A stretch of DNA of 64,000 bases from contig JADJTY010000001.1 of assembly GCA_016710935.1 (NCBI GenBank), positions 496,001-560,000 on the forward strand, written 5' to 3'. The position numbers and the translations under genes were made by a program. Positions 1 through 9,043 of the stretch are shown here, piece after piece. The stretch comes from Chitinophagaceae bacterium. GTDB taxonomy: Bacteria; Bacteroidota; Bacteroidia; Chitinophagales; Chitinophagaceae. How positions within the stretch are numbered: the stretch's first letter is position 1; the number at the start of each line of letters is the position of its first letter. The notes under the pieces were generated by a model, which saw nothing but the letters and a program-made list of their open reading frames with translations, did not search any database and had not been told where the DNA came from.

Positions 1-1
1 T

Positions 2-1939
2 TTGCAAAACACCACTATTTACGACCTGATGGTCATTCCCGGAAAAATAAAAGGCACCGATACCGCAGCCCTGCTGAGTATTTTAAATATTGATTCGGCT
101 GAATTTCATAAAAGAATAATTGCTGCCATCATTAAAAATAAAAGTTACCGGGCCTCTGTTTTTGAACCTTTACTGAGCAATGAAAAAATGGCCAAGCTCA
201 GCGAAAACCTGTACAAACTGGCACCCGGTTATTTCATGCAGGAACGTTCTGTAAGGGATTATCCTTTTGACGCAGGCGGAAATATTTTTGGCTACCTGGG
301 CGAAGTTGATTCCAATATTTTAAAAAACCCCGCTTACGAAGGTTATGTTATGGGCGATTATATAGGGCGTGCAGGTTTGGAAAGAACTTACGAGAAAGTA
401 TTAATGGGCCAGCGGGGTATTGAATTCTGGAAAAGAGATAATAAGAACCGTCTTACCGATCCCCTGGAAGACGGAAATTTTGATACTGCTGCCATTGCCG
501 GAAAAAATATGTATACAGCCATTGATATTGAGTTGCAGGCATTGGGCGAAAAATTAATGGAAAACAAATTGGGCTCTATTGTTGCTGTTGATCCTAAAAC
601 CGGCGGCATACTGGCCATGGTAAGCAGTCCTACTTACAAACCAAAACTGTTAACCGGTGCCGAAAGAAAAAAACATTATGCCGAATTACTGCTGAGTCCT
701 GCAAGGCCCTTGTTTAACAGGTCTGTTAGTGCAACCTATTCCCCGGGATCAACTTTTAAAACATTGCAGGCATTGGTTGGTTTGCATGAGGGAGTTATAA
801 CAACCGAAACAACTGTTTCCTGCTCCGGTGCTTTTTATGGATGTGGTAGTGGAAAGCCGATGAAATGTTTGGATTACGGAACCTTTGATTTGCAGAATGC
901 GATCAGGATGAGCGATAACACGTACTTTGCTACCGTAATGCAACGGGTAATTACCAATCCAAAATACCCCAGCCAGGATAGCAGCCTTGCCGTGTGGGAC
1001 AGGTACATGTATGCTTTTGGCCTGGGCCACAGGTTGGGTATTGATGTACCATCAGAGCGGCCGGGCAATATTCCAACACCGGCAGATTTTGATAAGATTT
1101 ACGGAAAGGGAGCGTGGAATTATTGCAACTTTCGTTCGGTAAGTATTGGCCAGGGTGAGGTAACTACCACTCCCATACAAACGGCTAATGAGATGGCATA
1201 CATTGCCAACAAGGGCTGGTACATTACACCACACCTGGTAGATTCTATTGAAGATGGAGATCAATTTGGTATGTTGGCAAAATTTAAAGAACGGCACCGG
1301 GCTATGGATATACCCGACAGCATTTTTGATGTGGTACAGGACGGTATGCAGGATGTGGTGGAAAGAGGAACAGGTGGGGGTGCAAAAGTACCGGGCATTG
1401 CTATTTGTGGTAAAACGGGTACGGTAGAGAATTATTACCGTGGTGTAAAACAACCCAACCATGCTTTCTTTTGTGGCTTTGCGCCAAGAGATAATCCTAA
1501 GATCGCCATCATGTGCGTGGTTGAGAACAGCGGCCGTTTTGGGGGTACCTACGCTGCACCCATTGTAGGTTTGATGATTGAAAAATACCTGAATGATACC
1601 ATTGCAAAAAACAGGTTGCCGATAGTGGAAAAATTCGAGAAGATGAATTTGATACCTCCCCGCATTTACAGCGAGATGAAAACTGTGGATTCGATGCTGC
1701 ATAGAAAGGATTCGGCTTACCTGATTGCCAAGGGGTATATAAAAATTATAAAAGACAGCATGGATGTGGATGCCGCTGATGAGCAGGAAGTGTTAGACCA
1801 AATAAAAAAAGAAAAAGACGACCTGAAAAAAAATCAGCAGAAAAAAGAGGAAAGTGATGGTAAAGCAAAAATTAATACCGAGGCTATTTTGCCAAACGAA
1901 AAAAAGAAACCGGAACCTAAAGACACGCTCAATAATTAA
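2..1939 (+). CDS. mrdA: Penicillin-binding protein 2 (5'-truncated by window)
   Basis: Class B penicillin-binding protein, the D,D-transpeptidase that cross-links peptidoglycan during cell elongation, anchored in the inner membrane with its catalytic domain in the periplasm. The three active-site motifs are visible: STFK with the nucleophile Ser at residue 250 of the visible part, SDN at 304 and KTG at 471. The N-terminal membrane anchor is not visible and the frame is open to the window edge, so the gene begins upstream; the TTG at position 2 is not a believable start. The C-terminus is a long Lys/Glu-rich tail of about 60 residues. rodA follows after 21 bp, the usual elongasome pairing, so the mre genes probably lie upstream outside the window. 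Confidence 0.93.
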   Translation: MQNTTIYDLMVIPGKIKGTDTAALLSILNIDSAEFHKRIIAAIIKNKSYRASVFEPLLSNEKMAKLSENLYKLAPGYFMQERSVRDYPFDAGGNIFGYLGEVDSNILKNPAYEGYVMGDYIGRAGLERTYEKVLMGQRGIEFWKRDNKNRLTDPLEDGNFDTAAIAGKNMYTAIDIELQALGEKLMENKLGSIVAVDPKTGGILAMVSSPTYKPKLLTGAERKKHYAELLLSPARPLFNRSVSATYSPGSTFKTLQALVGLHEGVITTETTVSCSGAFYGCGSGKPMKCLDYGTFDLQNAIRMSDNTYFATVMQRVITNPKYPSQDSSLAVWDRYMYAFGLGHRLGIDVPSERPGNIPTPADFDKIYGKGAWNYCNFRSVSIGQGEVTTTPIQTANEMAYIANKGWYITPHLVDSIEDGDQFGMLAKFKERHRAMDIPDSIFDVVQDGMQDVVERGTGGGAKVPGIAICGKTGTVENYYRGVKQPNHAFFCGFAPRDNPKIAIMCVVENSGRFGGTYAAPIVGLMIEKYLNDTIAKNRLPIVEKFEKMNLIPPRIYSEMKTVDSMLHRKDSAYLIAKGYIKIIKDSMDVDAADEQEVLDQIKKEKDDLKKNQQKKEESDGKAKINTEAILPNEKKKPEPKDTLNN

Positions 1940-1960
1940 AAAAGAACAAGTACTATTTTC

Positions 1961-3319
1961 ATGGCTTACGACAAAAACCCAACCATATCAAAAGGCATCG
2001 ACTGGCTGATGGTTTGGCTATATGCCTTTATTGTACTGTTTGGGATCGTGTGTATTTATTCAGTTGAGTATAAAAGCACAGATAACTTTGTGCAAACCCT
2101 GACCGGCTTCAAAAAAAATTACAGTAAGCAACTTTTCTTTTTTGCTGCTTCCGCTATAATCGCCATTTTTATTTTATTAACAGATAGTAAACTGTTTACT
2201 GCAACATCCAATATTTCTTACCTGATTGGTATTGTGTTAGTGCTGGCAACTTTTATTGTAGGTAAAGAAATTAAAGGTTCCAAAAGCTGGATACCGCTTG
2301 GGTTTATGAACCTGCAGCCGGTTGAACTGTGTAAAATATTTACGGCACTGGCATTGTCAAAATATTTATCAATGCCGGAAACGGATTTTAAAAAATCCAA
2401 ATCGCAAATGATTGCAGCAGCCATTGCTTTCACGCCTGCTGTGCTTTCTATATTGCAGGGCGAAACGGGTTTGGCATTGGTGTATTTTTCATTTTTAATT
2501 CCCATGTATCGGGAAGGTTTACCGCCGGGTTATTTAATTGTGGGCGTTTCTATGGCGGTTCTGCTGGTGGTATCACTGCTGTTTAGTACAAAAACCCTGC
2601 TTATTGCATTTGCCATACTTGCCGTACTGGCTTTTTATTTTAACCGCAGAAGTATACGGCGAAACCGGCAATTGCTGGTCATTATTGTTTCGGCCTGGGC
2701 TTTCAGTTCCTTATTTGTGGGTCTTGTGATTCCCTTTACTTTTAAACACGTATTTAAACCATATCAGGCCAACAGGATCTTCAGTATGGTGGGTGTTGAT
2801 AATCCTTTTGCAGATGAAACAGTAAGCCTTGATGCACCCAATGCAGAAGACCAAAAGCAAAAACAAAACAAAGCCGATCAGCAGAATTATAATGTTAAGC
2901 AATCTAAAATAGCCATTGGCTCCGGAGGTTTTTTGGGCAAAGGTTTTTTAAAAGGAACACAAACCAGGGGAGATTTTGTACCCGAGCAACATACCGATTT
3001 TATCTTTACATCTGTTGGTGAAAACTTTGGCTTTTTGGGCAGTGGCCTGCTCATGTTAGTATACCTCATTTTTCTTTTACGGATAATTAAAATAGCCGAA
3101 CGGCAGCGAAGTACTTTCAGCAGGGTGTATGCCTATTCAGTTGCAGGTATCATGTTCTTTCATGTGGCCGTTAATATTTGCGTAACCATTGGCCTGGCAC
3201 CGGTGATCGGTATCACACTTCCATTAATGAGTTACGGTGGTTCTTCCCTGCTCACATTCACCATTCTTATTTTTGTATTATTAAAACTTGATGCCGACAG
3301 GCAGATGGTGTTGAGGTAA
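1961..3319 (+). CDS. rodA: Rod shape-determining protein RodA (SEDS glycosyltransferase)
   Basis: SEDS-family peptidoglycan glycosyltransferase that polymerises lipid II and works with PBP2 during elongation. The 452-residue protein has many hydrophobic segments and the conserved C-terminal half of the family, including QSKIAIGSGGFLGKG and the EQHTDFIFTSVGEN signature at roughly residues 315-355, then the final segment with the LMSYGGSS motif. It is somewhat longer than typical RodA because of a charged Gln/Lys/Asp-rich insert just before the QSKIAIGSGG motif. ATG start, 21 bp after the PBP2 stop, so the two are very likely co-transcribed. FtsW is the related alternative, but pairing with PBP2 favours RodA. 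Confidence 0.93.
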   Translation: MAYDKNPTISKGIDWLMVWLYAFIVLFGIVCIYSVEYKSTDNFVQTLTGFKKNYSKQLFFFAASAIIAIFILLTDSKLFTATSNISYLIGIVLVLATFIVGKEIKGSKSWIPLGFMNLQPVELCKIFTALALSKYLSMPETDFKKSKSQMIAAAIAFTPAVLSILQGETGLALVYFSFLIPMYREGLPPGYLIVGVSMAVLLVVSLLFSTKTLLIAFAILAVLAFYFNRRSIRRNRQLLVIIVSAWAFSSLFVGLVIPFTFKHVFKPYQANRIFSMVGVDNPFADETVSLDAPNAEDQKQKQNKADQQNYNVKQSKIAIGSGGFLGKGFLKGTQTRGDFVPEQHTDFIFTSVGENFGFLGSGLLMLVYLIFLLRIIKIAERQRSTFSRVYAYSVAGIMFFHVAVNICVTIGLAPVIGITLPLMSYGGSSLLTFTILIFVLLKLDADRQMVLR

Positions 3320-3324
3320 GAAAC

Positions 3325-3495
3325 AAAACCCCCTCCGCCCCCTGAAGGGGGAACTGGTACCTACGATATTAAAAGGCTTCCTGACAATCGAGCGGCTCAG
3401 GTATAATAAAAATAAACTCTTACAGAAAATAAAAGAGACTTACATTAATGAACTCCAAAGTTCCCCCGCCAGCTGGCGGGGGCGGAGGGGGTTTT
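3325..3495. repeat. 171-bp element with 18-bp perfect terminal inverted repeats
   Basis: The ends (3325-3342 and 3478-3495) are exact reverse complements starting AAAACCCCCTCC. The right arm also contains a 20-bp perfect palindrome at 3463-3482. The element fills the whole space between the convergent stops of rodA and the LolC/E-type permease, so it may also serve as a two-way terminator. The stretch CTCCAAAGTTC inside the right arm recurs near 7618, and a similar arm layout is seen in the element inside ileS. No transposase is encoded; a MITE-like or REP-like element is inferred. Confidence 0.75.
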
Positions 3496-4715
3496 TACCT
3501 CAGCTCAAACCCCTGCCTGCTGGCCTTGCGTGCAGGAAACCAGGCTGCCATAAAAGCAATGGCAATAGCTGTTGCAGCCACCAGCATATAATCTGCAGCG
3601 AGTAGCTTTACAGGAAAATAATCAAGCAAAAAAGAACCTCCTGCCAGTTTAATAATTTCAAACTTTATTTGCAACAGGCAAAGTATGGTAGCCATTACAA
3701 TACCTGCAACTGTGCCAATGCTTCCCAGCAATAAACCTTCGCTTAAAAATATTTTTAAAATACTGTTTTGTCCGGCGCCCATGCTTTGCAATACACTAAT
3801 GTCTTTTCTTTTTTCAAGCACCAGCATGGTTAAAGCACTTACCATGTTAAATGCCGCAATGATGAGGATCAAAGTAAGCACGCCGTAAATGGCCCATTTC
3901 TCCAGCTTCATAGTATTGTACAGGCTGGTGTTTTGCTCGTATTTGGTTTGTACTTTGTAATTTTTACCGAGTAAGCTTGCTAATTTTTCTTTTTCTTCTT
4001 TAGCGTCATTTTCATTTTTCAGCTTAATTTCTACCGCACTGTATTCATCGGCGGCAAAACCCATCTGCTGTTTTACAAAACCAATATTGGTAATGGCATA
4101 GTTATCATCAAAATCCTGCTGAATGGTAAATGAACCGGCGGCTTTAATAAAGCCTTCGCTGATAGATTTTAAAGGGTCGTTATCAACACTGTTTTTTTTG
4201 GGTAAGATAATGGTGATGTCGTTGCCGGGCAGTGCGGGATCAAGATTTAGCGACGTTGCATTTTGAATGCCCGAACCGGCAACCAGGTAAGGATCTTCAG
4301 TTGTGCCGGTAAAATACTTTCCCCGGTTTGTTTTGGCAGCAACGCCACTTACGTTTATATAATTGTCATCCACACCTTTCAGGTAAACACGGGTTCTTGC
4401 ATCGTAGTTTTTAAGCAGGGCCTTATCTTCGGCAATCATTGAAAATGCAGCAACAGCCGGCTGGTTTTTAATAGAAGCCATTTGTCCGGCAGTGAGTATG
4501 AAAGTCTTACCGGTGGCGGGTACTATTTTAATATCACTGTAAAAAGAAGAGTATAAAGATTTAACCAGGTCTTCAAATCCGTTAAAAACACTCAGTACCA
4601 AAATCTGGCAACAGGTTGCAAATGCAATAACACCCACTGTAACCCATGCAATGATGTTGATGGCATTGGCACTTTTTTTTGCTTTAAAATATCTCCAGGC
4701 AAAGGTAAAATACAA
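3495..4715 (-). CDS. LolC/E-type ABC transporter permease (FtsX-like family)
   Basis: Membrane subunit of a MacB/LolCDE-type ABC system; family members release lipoproteins from the inner membrane or act as mechanotransmission transporters. The 406 residues show the usual topology: one N-terminal membrane helix at about residues 20-45, a periplasmic domain of about 220 residues, and three C-terminal helices, the first ending in the conserved MLVLEKRKDISVLQSMGAG stretch. It lies downstream of rbfA on the same strand with a 121-bp gap containing short tandem repeats. No ATPase partner is encoded nearby. LolE, LolC or a generic FtsX-like permease cannot be told apart from sequence alone. Confidence 0.85.
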   Translation of the reverse strand: MYFTFAWRYFKAKKSANAINIIAWVTVGVIAFATCCQILVLSVFNGFEDLVKSLYSSFYSDIKIVPATGKTFILTAGQMASIKNQPAVAAFSMIAEDKALLKNYDARTRVYLKGVDDNYINVSGVAAKTNRGKYFTGTTEDPYLVAGSGIQNATSLNLDPALPGNDITIILPKKNSVDNDPLKSISEGFIKAAGSFTIQQDFDDNYAITNIGFVKQQMGFAADEYSAVEIKLKNENDAKEEKEKLASLLGKNYKVQTKYEQNTSLYNTMKLEKWAIYGVLTLILIIAAFNMVSALTMLVLEKRKDISVLQSMGAGQNSILKIFLSEGLLLGSIGTVAGIVMATILCLLQIKFEIIKLAGGSFLLDYFPVKLLAADYMLVAATAIAIAFMAAWFPARKASRQGFELR

Positions 4716-4786
4716 TGTTAATCCGTTAATTGGTTAATTAGTTAATCCGTATGCAGGCTAAATTATCTTTTTATCATTGCTTATTG

Positions 4787-4842
4787 CCAATTGCTTATTG
4801 CCAATTGCCAATTGCCAATTGCCAATTGTTTCTTGCCTATTG
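4787..4842. repeat. Heptanucleotide tandem repeat (CCAATTG-type)
   Basis: Seven-base units CCAATTG, with variants CTTATTG and CCTATTG. Four perfect units run at 4801-4828, one more at 4787-4793, and degenerate units on both sides. The array overlaps the stop codon of rbfA (4837-4839) and lies in the spacer before the downstream permease gene. Confidence 0.8.
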
Positions 4843-5199
4843 CTCCTCATCTTTCTTGATCTCCTTAAATATCTTCTCCATCTTATCTACATAATCCAGC
4901 GTATCATCAATAAAAAAAGTAAGTTTGGGCATGCTGCGTAACTGGTGGCGTACCCTGGCTGTTAATTCTTTTTTTATTTCCCAACTGCGTTCTTCAATTT
5001 TCTTTAAAGCATCAAAACTGTCTTTTACCTGGAAGAAACTCAGGTAAATCCTTGCCTCATACAGGTCGGGAGTAATTTTTACCGATGAAATGGAAACCAT
5101 GCCGCCATCCATCATAGATAATCCCAACCGCTGAAAAATATCGCTTAATTCTTTATTAAGCAATCCTGCCACCATCTTTTGTCTTTTACCTTCTAACAT
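4837..5199 (-). CDS. rbfA: 30S ribosome-binding factor A
   Basis: Small KH-fold protein that binds the 30S subunit and helps mature the 16S rRNA 5' end, also needed for cold adaptation. The 120-residue length is normal. Family features are visible: an N-terminal helix with basic residues (LEGKRQKMVAGLLNKELS), a central VSISSVKITPDLYEARIYLS strand region, and the C-terminal LRSMPKLTFFIDDTLDY segment. It is divergent from the ABC exporter at 5316 and probably leads a short operon with the downstream LolC/E-type permease, an arrangement also seen in other Bacteroidota. Confidence 0.93.
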   Translation of the reverse strand: MLEGKRQKMVAGLLNKELSDIFQRLGLSMMDGGMVSISSVKITPDLYEARIYLSFFQVKDSFDALKKIEERSWEIKKELTARVRHQLRSMPKLTFFIDDTLDYVDKMEKIFKEIKKDEEQ

Positions 5200-5315
5200 A
5201 TGCTTTCAGTTTAAACGTCTTTAATTCAACAAACCCCGGGTGTTCCGGTAACAATCGGGACGGGGTTTGCTGTAAAATTAGTTACTTTGCCCTGATTTGA
5301 CCGAATTTTAAAAAC

Positions 5316-7139
5316 ATGAAGAAATACGCAAGGCTTTTCCGCTACCTGGCTGCCTATAAGTCCAATATAGTTTTATACTTTTTATTCATTGTACTGGCCA
5401 TTGTATTCTCAGTAGCGTCCATTGGTTCCTTACCGTTTTTTATTGACCTGATCTTTACCAAGGGTAAAGCAGATATACTGGAACCTGAAACCATCAACAA
5501 CTCACAGGACTTTATCCGTTACATCAGTTTTCATTTGCAGGAACTGATAAAAACAAATGGCAAAGTGTATGTACTGGCACTGATTTGCGTGATGGTGCTG
5601 ATAGCGGTGTTCTTTAAAAACCTGTTTACTTATTTATCGTATTATATTTTGGCACCCATGCGCAATGGCGTGATGAACCGCCTTCGCAGGGAACTGTTTC
5701 AGAAAATACTCATCATGCCCATTGGTTATTTTACCGAGCAGCGCAAAGGCGATATTATGAGCCGCATGACCAATGATGTGGGTGAACTTGAAAGTTCGGT
5801 GGTAGGTACTGTTGAGGGTTTGATCAAAGATCCCCTGAACCTGATCATACTGCTTACTACCCTGGTTTTTATTAGTCCCAAACTTTCACTTTTCTTATTG
5901 ATCTTTTTACCGGTTACTGGTTTCATAATCGGCCGCATTAGCCGCACGCTGAAAAAGCAATCAAATGCAGCAGCTATAAAACAGGGTGAAGCACTTTCTG
6001 TGCTGGATGAAACATTAAGCGGCTTACGGGTAATAAAAGCTTTTACGGCCGAGCGGTTGGTTGGTAAAAAATTTGAAGAACACAATGAAGCCCTGTTTCA
6101 TGTAAAAAATAAAATGCAGTACCGCAGAGATCTTGCCTCGCCATTATCCGAATTTTTGGGTGTGCTGATATTATGCGGCATTCTATATTTTGGCGGTCAG
6201 CTGGTATTGGGCGGAAATGCCGGCGGGTTGACTGATAAAGGATTTATCATGTACATCGGCATATTTACACAAATCATCAGCCCGGCCAAAGCATTATCTA
6301 CTTCTTTTTACAATATGCAGAAAGGCACCGCCGCTATTGCACGTATTGAAGAAGTACTGCAGGCCCCGGTAATGGTGCAGGAAGCAGCCAATCCCAAAGC
6401 AATAAATAGTTTTGAGCATTCCATCGAATTTAAGAATGTTGGTTTTTCATATGATGAGGTGACTATTTTAAAGAACATCAATTTAAAAATTGAAAAAGGA
6501 AAAACAGTTGCACTGGTGGGCAGCAGTGGTGCCGGTAAAAGTACCCTGGCCGACCTGGTTCCGCGTTTTCACGATGTAAGCAGCGGCGAACTGCTGATTG
6601 ATGGAATTAATATAAAAGACTATTCGCTTGATGCGTTAAGAGGCCTGATGGGCATTGTAACCCAGGAGCCCATTTTATTTAATGATACCATTGCCAATAA
6701 CATTACGCTGGGTATTGATGACGCAACGCCACATGCCATTGAGCAGGCTGCACAAATTGCCAATGCCCATAATTTTATTATTCAAAAGGAGGAAGGATAT
6801 AAAACCAATATCGGCGACCGTGGTGGCAAACTAAGCGGTGGCGAACGTCAACGCATGACCATTGCCCGGGCCGTTTTAAAAAATCCACCCATATTAATTC
6901 TGGATGAAGCCACTTCATCCTTAGATACAGAAAGCGAAAGGCTGGTGCAGGATGCGATAAATAATCTGATGAATAACCGTACCTCACTTGTTATTGCCCA
7001 TCGCTTGTCAACCATCCGCCATGCCGATGAAATTATTGTGTTGCAAAAAGGCGAGATCGTTGAAAGAGGAACGCACGATAGTTTGATTGAGCAGAATGGT
7101 TTTTATAAAAAGTTGGTGGATATGCAGGAGGTGCGGTAA
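5316..7139 (+). CDS. ABC exporter, fused permease and ATPase (MsbA-like)
   Basis: Homodimeric ABC half-transporter of the MsbA/lipid-exporter type. Six membrane helices occupy about residues 1-330, and the ATPase domain follows with Walker A GSSGAGKS at 402-409, a Q-loop in TQEPILFN, the LSGGERQR signature, Walker B ILILDEATSSLD and the IAHRLST switch histidine. At 607 residues it has the normal length for the class. The substrate cannot be read from sequence; lipid A, other lipids or drugs are all possible. The gene stands alone, divergent from rbfA, with a weak TTACTTTGC promoter-like motif about 35 bp upstream. Confidence 0.9.
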   Translation: MKKYARLFRYLAAYKSNIVLYFLFIVLAIVFSVASIGSLPFFIDLIFTKGKADILEPETINNSQDFIRYISFHLQELIKTNGKVYVLALICVMVLIAVFFKNLFTYLSYYILAPMRNGVMNRLRRELFQKILIMPIGYFTEQRKGDIMSRMTNDVGELESSVVGTVEGLIKDPLNLIILLTTLVFISPKLSLFLLIFLPVTGFIIGRISRTLKKQSNAAAIKQGEALSVLDETLSGLRVIKAFTAERLVGKKFEEHNEALFHVKNKMQYRRDLASPLSEFLGVLILCGILYFGGQLVLGGNAGGLTDKGFIMYIGIFTQIISPAKALSTSFYNMQKGTAAIARIEEVLQAPVMVQEAANPKAINSFEHSIEFKNVGFSYDEVTILKNINLKIEKGKTVALVGSSGAGKSTLADLVPRFHDVSSGELLIDGINIKDYSLDALRGLMGIVTQEPILFNDTIANNITLGIDDATPHAIEQAAQIANAHNFIIQKEEGYKTNIGDRGGKLSGGERQRMTIARAVLKNPPILILDEATSSLDTESERLVQDAINNLMNNRTSLVIAHRLSTIRHADEIIVLQKGEIVERGTHDSLIEQNGFYKKLVDMQEVR

Positions 7140-7159
7140 TTAAAAAAACGCTCTCCTGT

Positions 7160-7507
7160 TTAAGCCCCCTCAATCAACCCCACCGCATTTCCCCAGGGAT
7201 CAATAACCGTTGCAACTTTTATTCCACCACCAACATCCGTAGTATCATACAAAACAGTTGCACCTTCAGCAACTAATTTTTTTACACAGTTTTCAATGTC
7301 ATCCACAGCCCAATGGCTTACGGTTTGGTTGCCTGCGGTTACGGTTTCATCCTGCGGATGCAAACCCAGTTCGCAGCCGTTAAAATCAAAACCTACATAG
7401 AAGGCTTCATCAAAATAGGGTTGTACACCGGTGAGATTGCTGTACCAGGCTTTTGCAGCCTGCAGATCGGGTACATAGTAAATAACGGTTCTTAATTTTT
7501 TAAACAT
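7160..7507 (-). CDS. VOC (glyoxalase/bleomycin-resistance fold) family protein
   Basis: A single VOC domain of 115 residues, with the typical opening LRTVIYYVPDLQAAKAWY and a C-terminal VIDPWGNAVGLIEG strand. Members are metal-dependent lyases, dioxygenases or small-molecule binding proteins; the substrate cannot be predicted. The start is placed at the ATG at 7507. A longer in-frame version from a GTG at 7525 would read into a CACGGATT-type repeat, so it is rejected. It is the most downstream gene on this strand before the ABC exporter, separated from the dksA-like gene by a terminator. Confidence 0.8.
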   Translation of the reverse strand: MFKKLRTVIYYVPDLQAAKAWYSNLTGVQPYFDEAFYVGFDFNGCELGLHPQDETVTAGNQTVSHWAVDDIENCVKKLVAEGATVLYDTTDVGGGIKVATVIDPWGNAVGLIEGA

Positions 7508-7576
7508 GGTGGCCACGGATTTCACAACTTGTCCCGTCCGTCGGCGGGAGATTTACACGGATTATTTTATAAAATA

Positions 7577-7606
7577 AAAAGAGAATGAAATTAATCATTC
7601 TCTTTT
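7577..7606 (-). terminator. Rho-independent terminator after the dksA-like gene
   Basis: A 12-bp stem, AAAAGAGAATGA paired with TCATTCTCTTTT, with a 6-nt loop. On the minus strand it is followed by a T-rich tract. It lies about 50 bp after the stop at 7655 and could work in both directions. Confidence 0.7.
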
Positions 7607-7654
7607 AAATATAATGCTCCAAAGTTCTTTGCCGCGGCGGAGCGGAGGGGGCTT

Positions 7655-8557
7655 TTATTTAGACGCTCCCATCTTCGCTTCCATACTCAACGTAGCATGA
7701 GGTACTGCACGTAAACGGGCTTTATCTATCAACTGGCCGGTTACACGGCAAATACCGTAGGTTTTATTTTCAATACGCATTACCGCTTTCTCCAGGTGAT
7801 CAATAAAAGTGATCTGGCGGCTGGCCATCTGGCTAAGCTGCTCCCTTTCCATACTCATACTGCCATCTTCCATGGTCATGTAACGGGCATCATCATTATC
7901 GCCACCCATTTCATCCTTACGGGTAATTAATCCCTGCAGGTAAGCCAGTTCTTTTTTGGCAGAATCTAACTTACGCTGAATGATCTCCCTGAACTCAGCG
8001 AGGTCAGTATCATTGTAACGGTTGATAGGTGCTCCCAGGTCATGTTTTGGTTGATCCAATACCGATTTGGTAAAATCAGGCTGGTATTTACGTGATGTTT
8101 TAGTATTGATCTTAGGTAATACAACGGGTTTTGCCGGAGTGATCTTAATATCTTTTGCTTTTTCTGGTGATTTGGCTTTAACAGGAGCAACCACTTTTGC
8201 TGGTGCCGCAACTTTCTCAGGTGCTTTTTTCACTGAAACCGGTTTTGCGTTCGGTTTTTTAACTTCAATCTTTTTTGTCATAGGTTTATGTACGATTTTT
8301 TTAGCAGCCGGTTTTACAACTTTTGCCGCTTTTTTTACCACAATTGCCTTTTTTGGGGCCTTTTTTATAACTTTTTCTACTTTTTTAACTGTTTTCTTTG
8401 CTACAGGCTTAGGTGCCGGTTTTTTAGTCCCGATAGCTATCGGGAGTTTTTTAGCTACTGCTTTTTTAGACGCAGATTTTTTAACCGGGGTTGCTTTTTT
8501 AACCGGTTTAACAACTTTTTTAGCTGCAGGTTTAGCTGCTTTCTTTTTTGTAGCCAT
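7655..8557 (-). CDS. TraR/DksA-family protein with H1-like Lys/Ala tail
   Basis: The C-terminal 130 residues or so form a TraR/DksA-type domain: a coiled-coil around FREIIQRKLDSAKKELAYLQ, then the conserved ending YGICRVTGQLI and RLRAVPHATLSMEAK. DksA-type proteins bind RNA polymerase in the secondary channel. The usual four-Cys zinc finger is reduced to one Cys, as in other Bacteroidota members I know of. The first 150 residues or so are extremely rich in Lys, Ala, Pro and Val, like histone H1 tails, so DNA or RNA binding is plausible but inferred. The start is set at the ATG at 8557, preceded by AAAAAGGATAATAGT. The frame is open further upstream into the end of ileS, so as written the two genes read as one ORF; this is probably an indel artefact. 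Confidence 0.8.
   Translation of the reverse strand: MATKKKAAKPAAKKVVKPVKKATPVKKSASKKAVAKKLPIAIGTKKPAPKPVAKKTVKKVEKVIKKAPKKAIVVKKAAKVVKPAAKKIVHKPMTKKIEVKKPNAKPVSVKKAPEKVAAPAKVVAPVKAKSPEKAKDIKITPAKPVVLPKINTKTSRKYQPDFTKSVLDQPKHDLGAPINRYNDTDLAEFREIIQRKLDSAKKELAYLQGLITRKDEMGGDNDDARYMTMEDGSMSMEREQLSQMASRQITFIDHLEKAVMRIENKTYGICRVTGQLIDKARLRAVPHATLSMEAKMGASK
8428..8445. repeat. 18-bp perfect palindrome inside the dksA-like gene
   Basis: TCCCGATAGCTATCGGGA is a perfect palindrome. In the protein it encodes LPIAIG in the middle of an otherwise Lys/Ala/Pro-only tail, which suggests an in-frame insertion of about 21 nt. A degenerate relative, TCCCGATAGTACCGGAA, forms the stop region of nuoM near 54753. 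Confidence 0.7.
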
Positions 8558-9043
8558 ACTATTATCCTTTTTAAGTACGTTCACTTGTAATATAGCATCA
8601 TTCACTTCAATTTCAATTCCGTTGTTAATGGCGGGAGTAAAAGCAAGCGAATCAGCCAGAATTTCGGCGCAAATATAATCTTTATATTGAATTATAGACG
8701 GTTGCAGGGCAGCATTTTCACTTACTGTTACATCTATCCTGTCAACAAGATTAAATCCGCTGTCTTTTCTGATGTTTTGAATGCGGTTTACGAACTCCCT
8801 GGCATTGCCTTCTTTTTTCAGATCATCGGTAATTGTTATATCCAATGCTACTGTTAAAGAACCTTTTACAGCAACTTCGTAGCCTGGGATCTCATCTGTG
8901 GCAACTTCCATGTCTTCTGCAGATATAAACACAGGCTCCTCACCTGTAGCGGCATGATCGGGGTTCAGTAAATATTCATTTTCGAGCACTTTATCAATGG
9001 TCGCATTATCAAATGCTGCTATTTGTTCGGCTGCCCATTTCAT
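8558..9043 (-). pseudogene. ileS: C-terminal piece of isoleucyl-tRNA synthetase (frame-shifted)
   Basis: These 162 residues, starting MKWAAEQIAAFDNATIDKVL and containing ALDITITDDLKKEGNAREF, are the C-terminal region found at the end of Bacteroidota IleRS. They lie in the -1 frame relative to the main ileS ORF, which ends at 9040. One additional A in the A5 run just after 9097 (minus strand CAG AAAAA GCA) would join the two parts in one reading frame with the expected sequence. No stop separates this piece from the dksA-like gene; one more A in the A5 run upstream of 8557 would create one. Confidence 0.8.

Noticed and set aside
1052..1702. 216-codon minus-strand ORF opposite the PBP2 gene
   Set aside because: Lies fully within PBP2, composition is His/Cys-rich nonsense, and the plus-strand frame has clear transpeptidase motifs.
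4837..4842. CRISPR-like interpretation of the short repeats near 4.8 kb
   Set aside because: Units are 7 bp and contiguous, with no spacers and no cas genes in the window.
8067..8678. Long plus-strand ORF of 203 codons opposite the dksA-like gene
   Set aside because: It is the antisense shadow of the Lys/Ala-rich tail, giving a Phe/Ala/Thr-rich low-complexity product with no start context.
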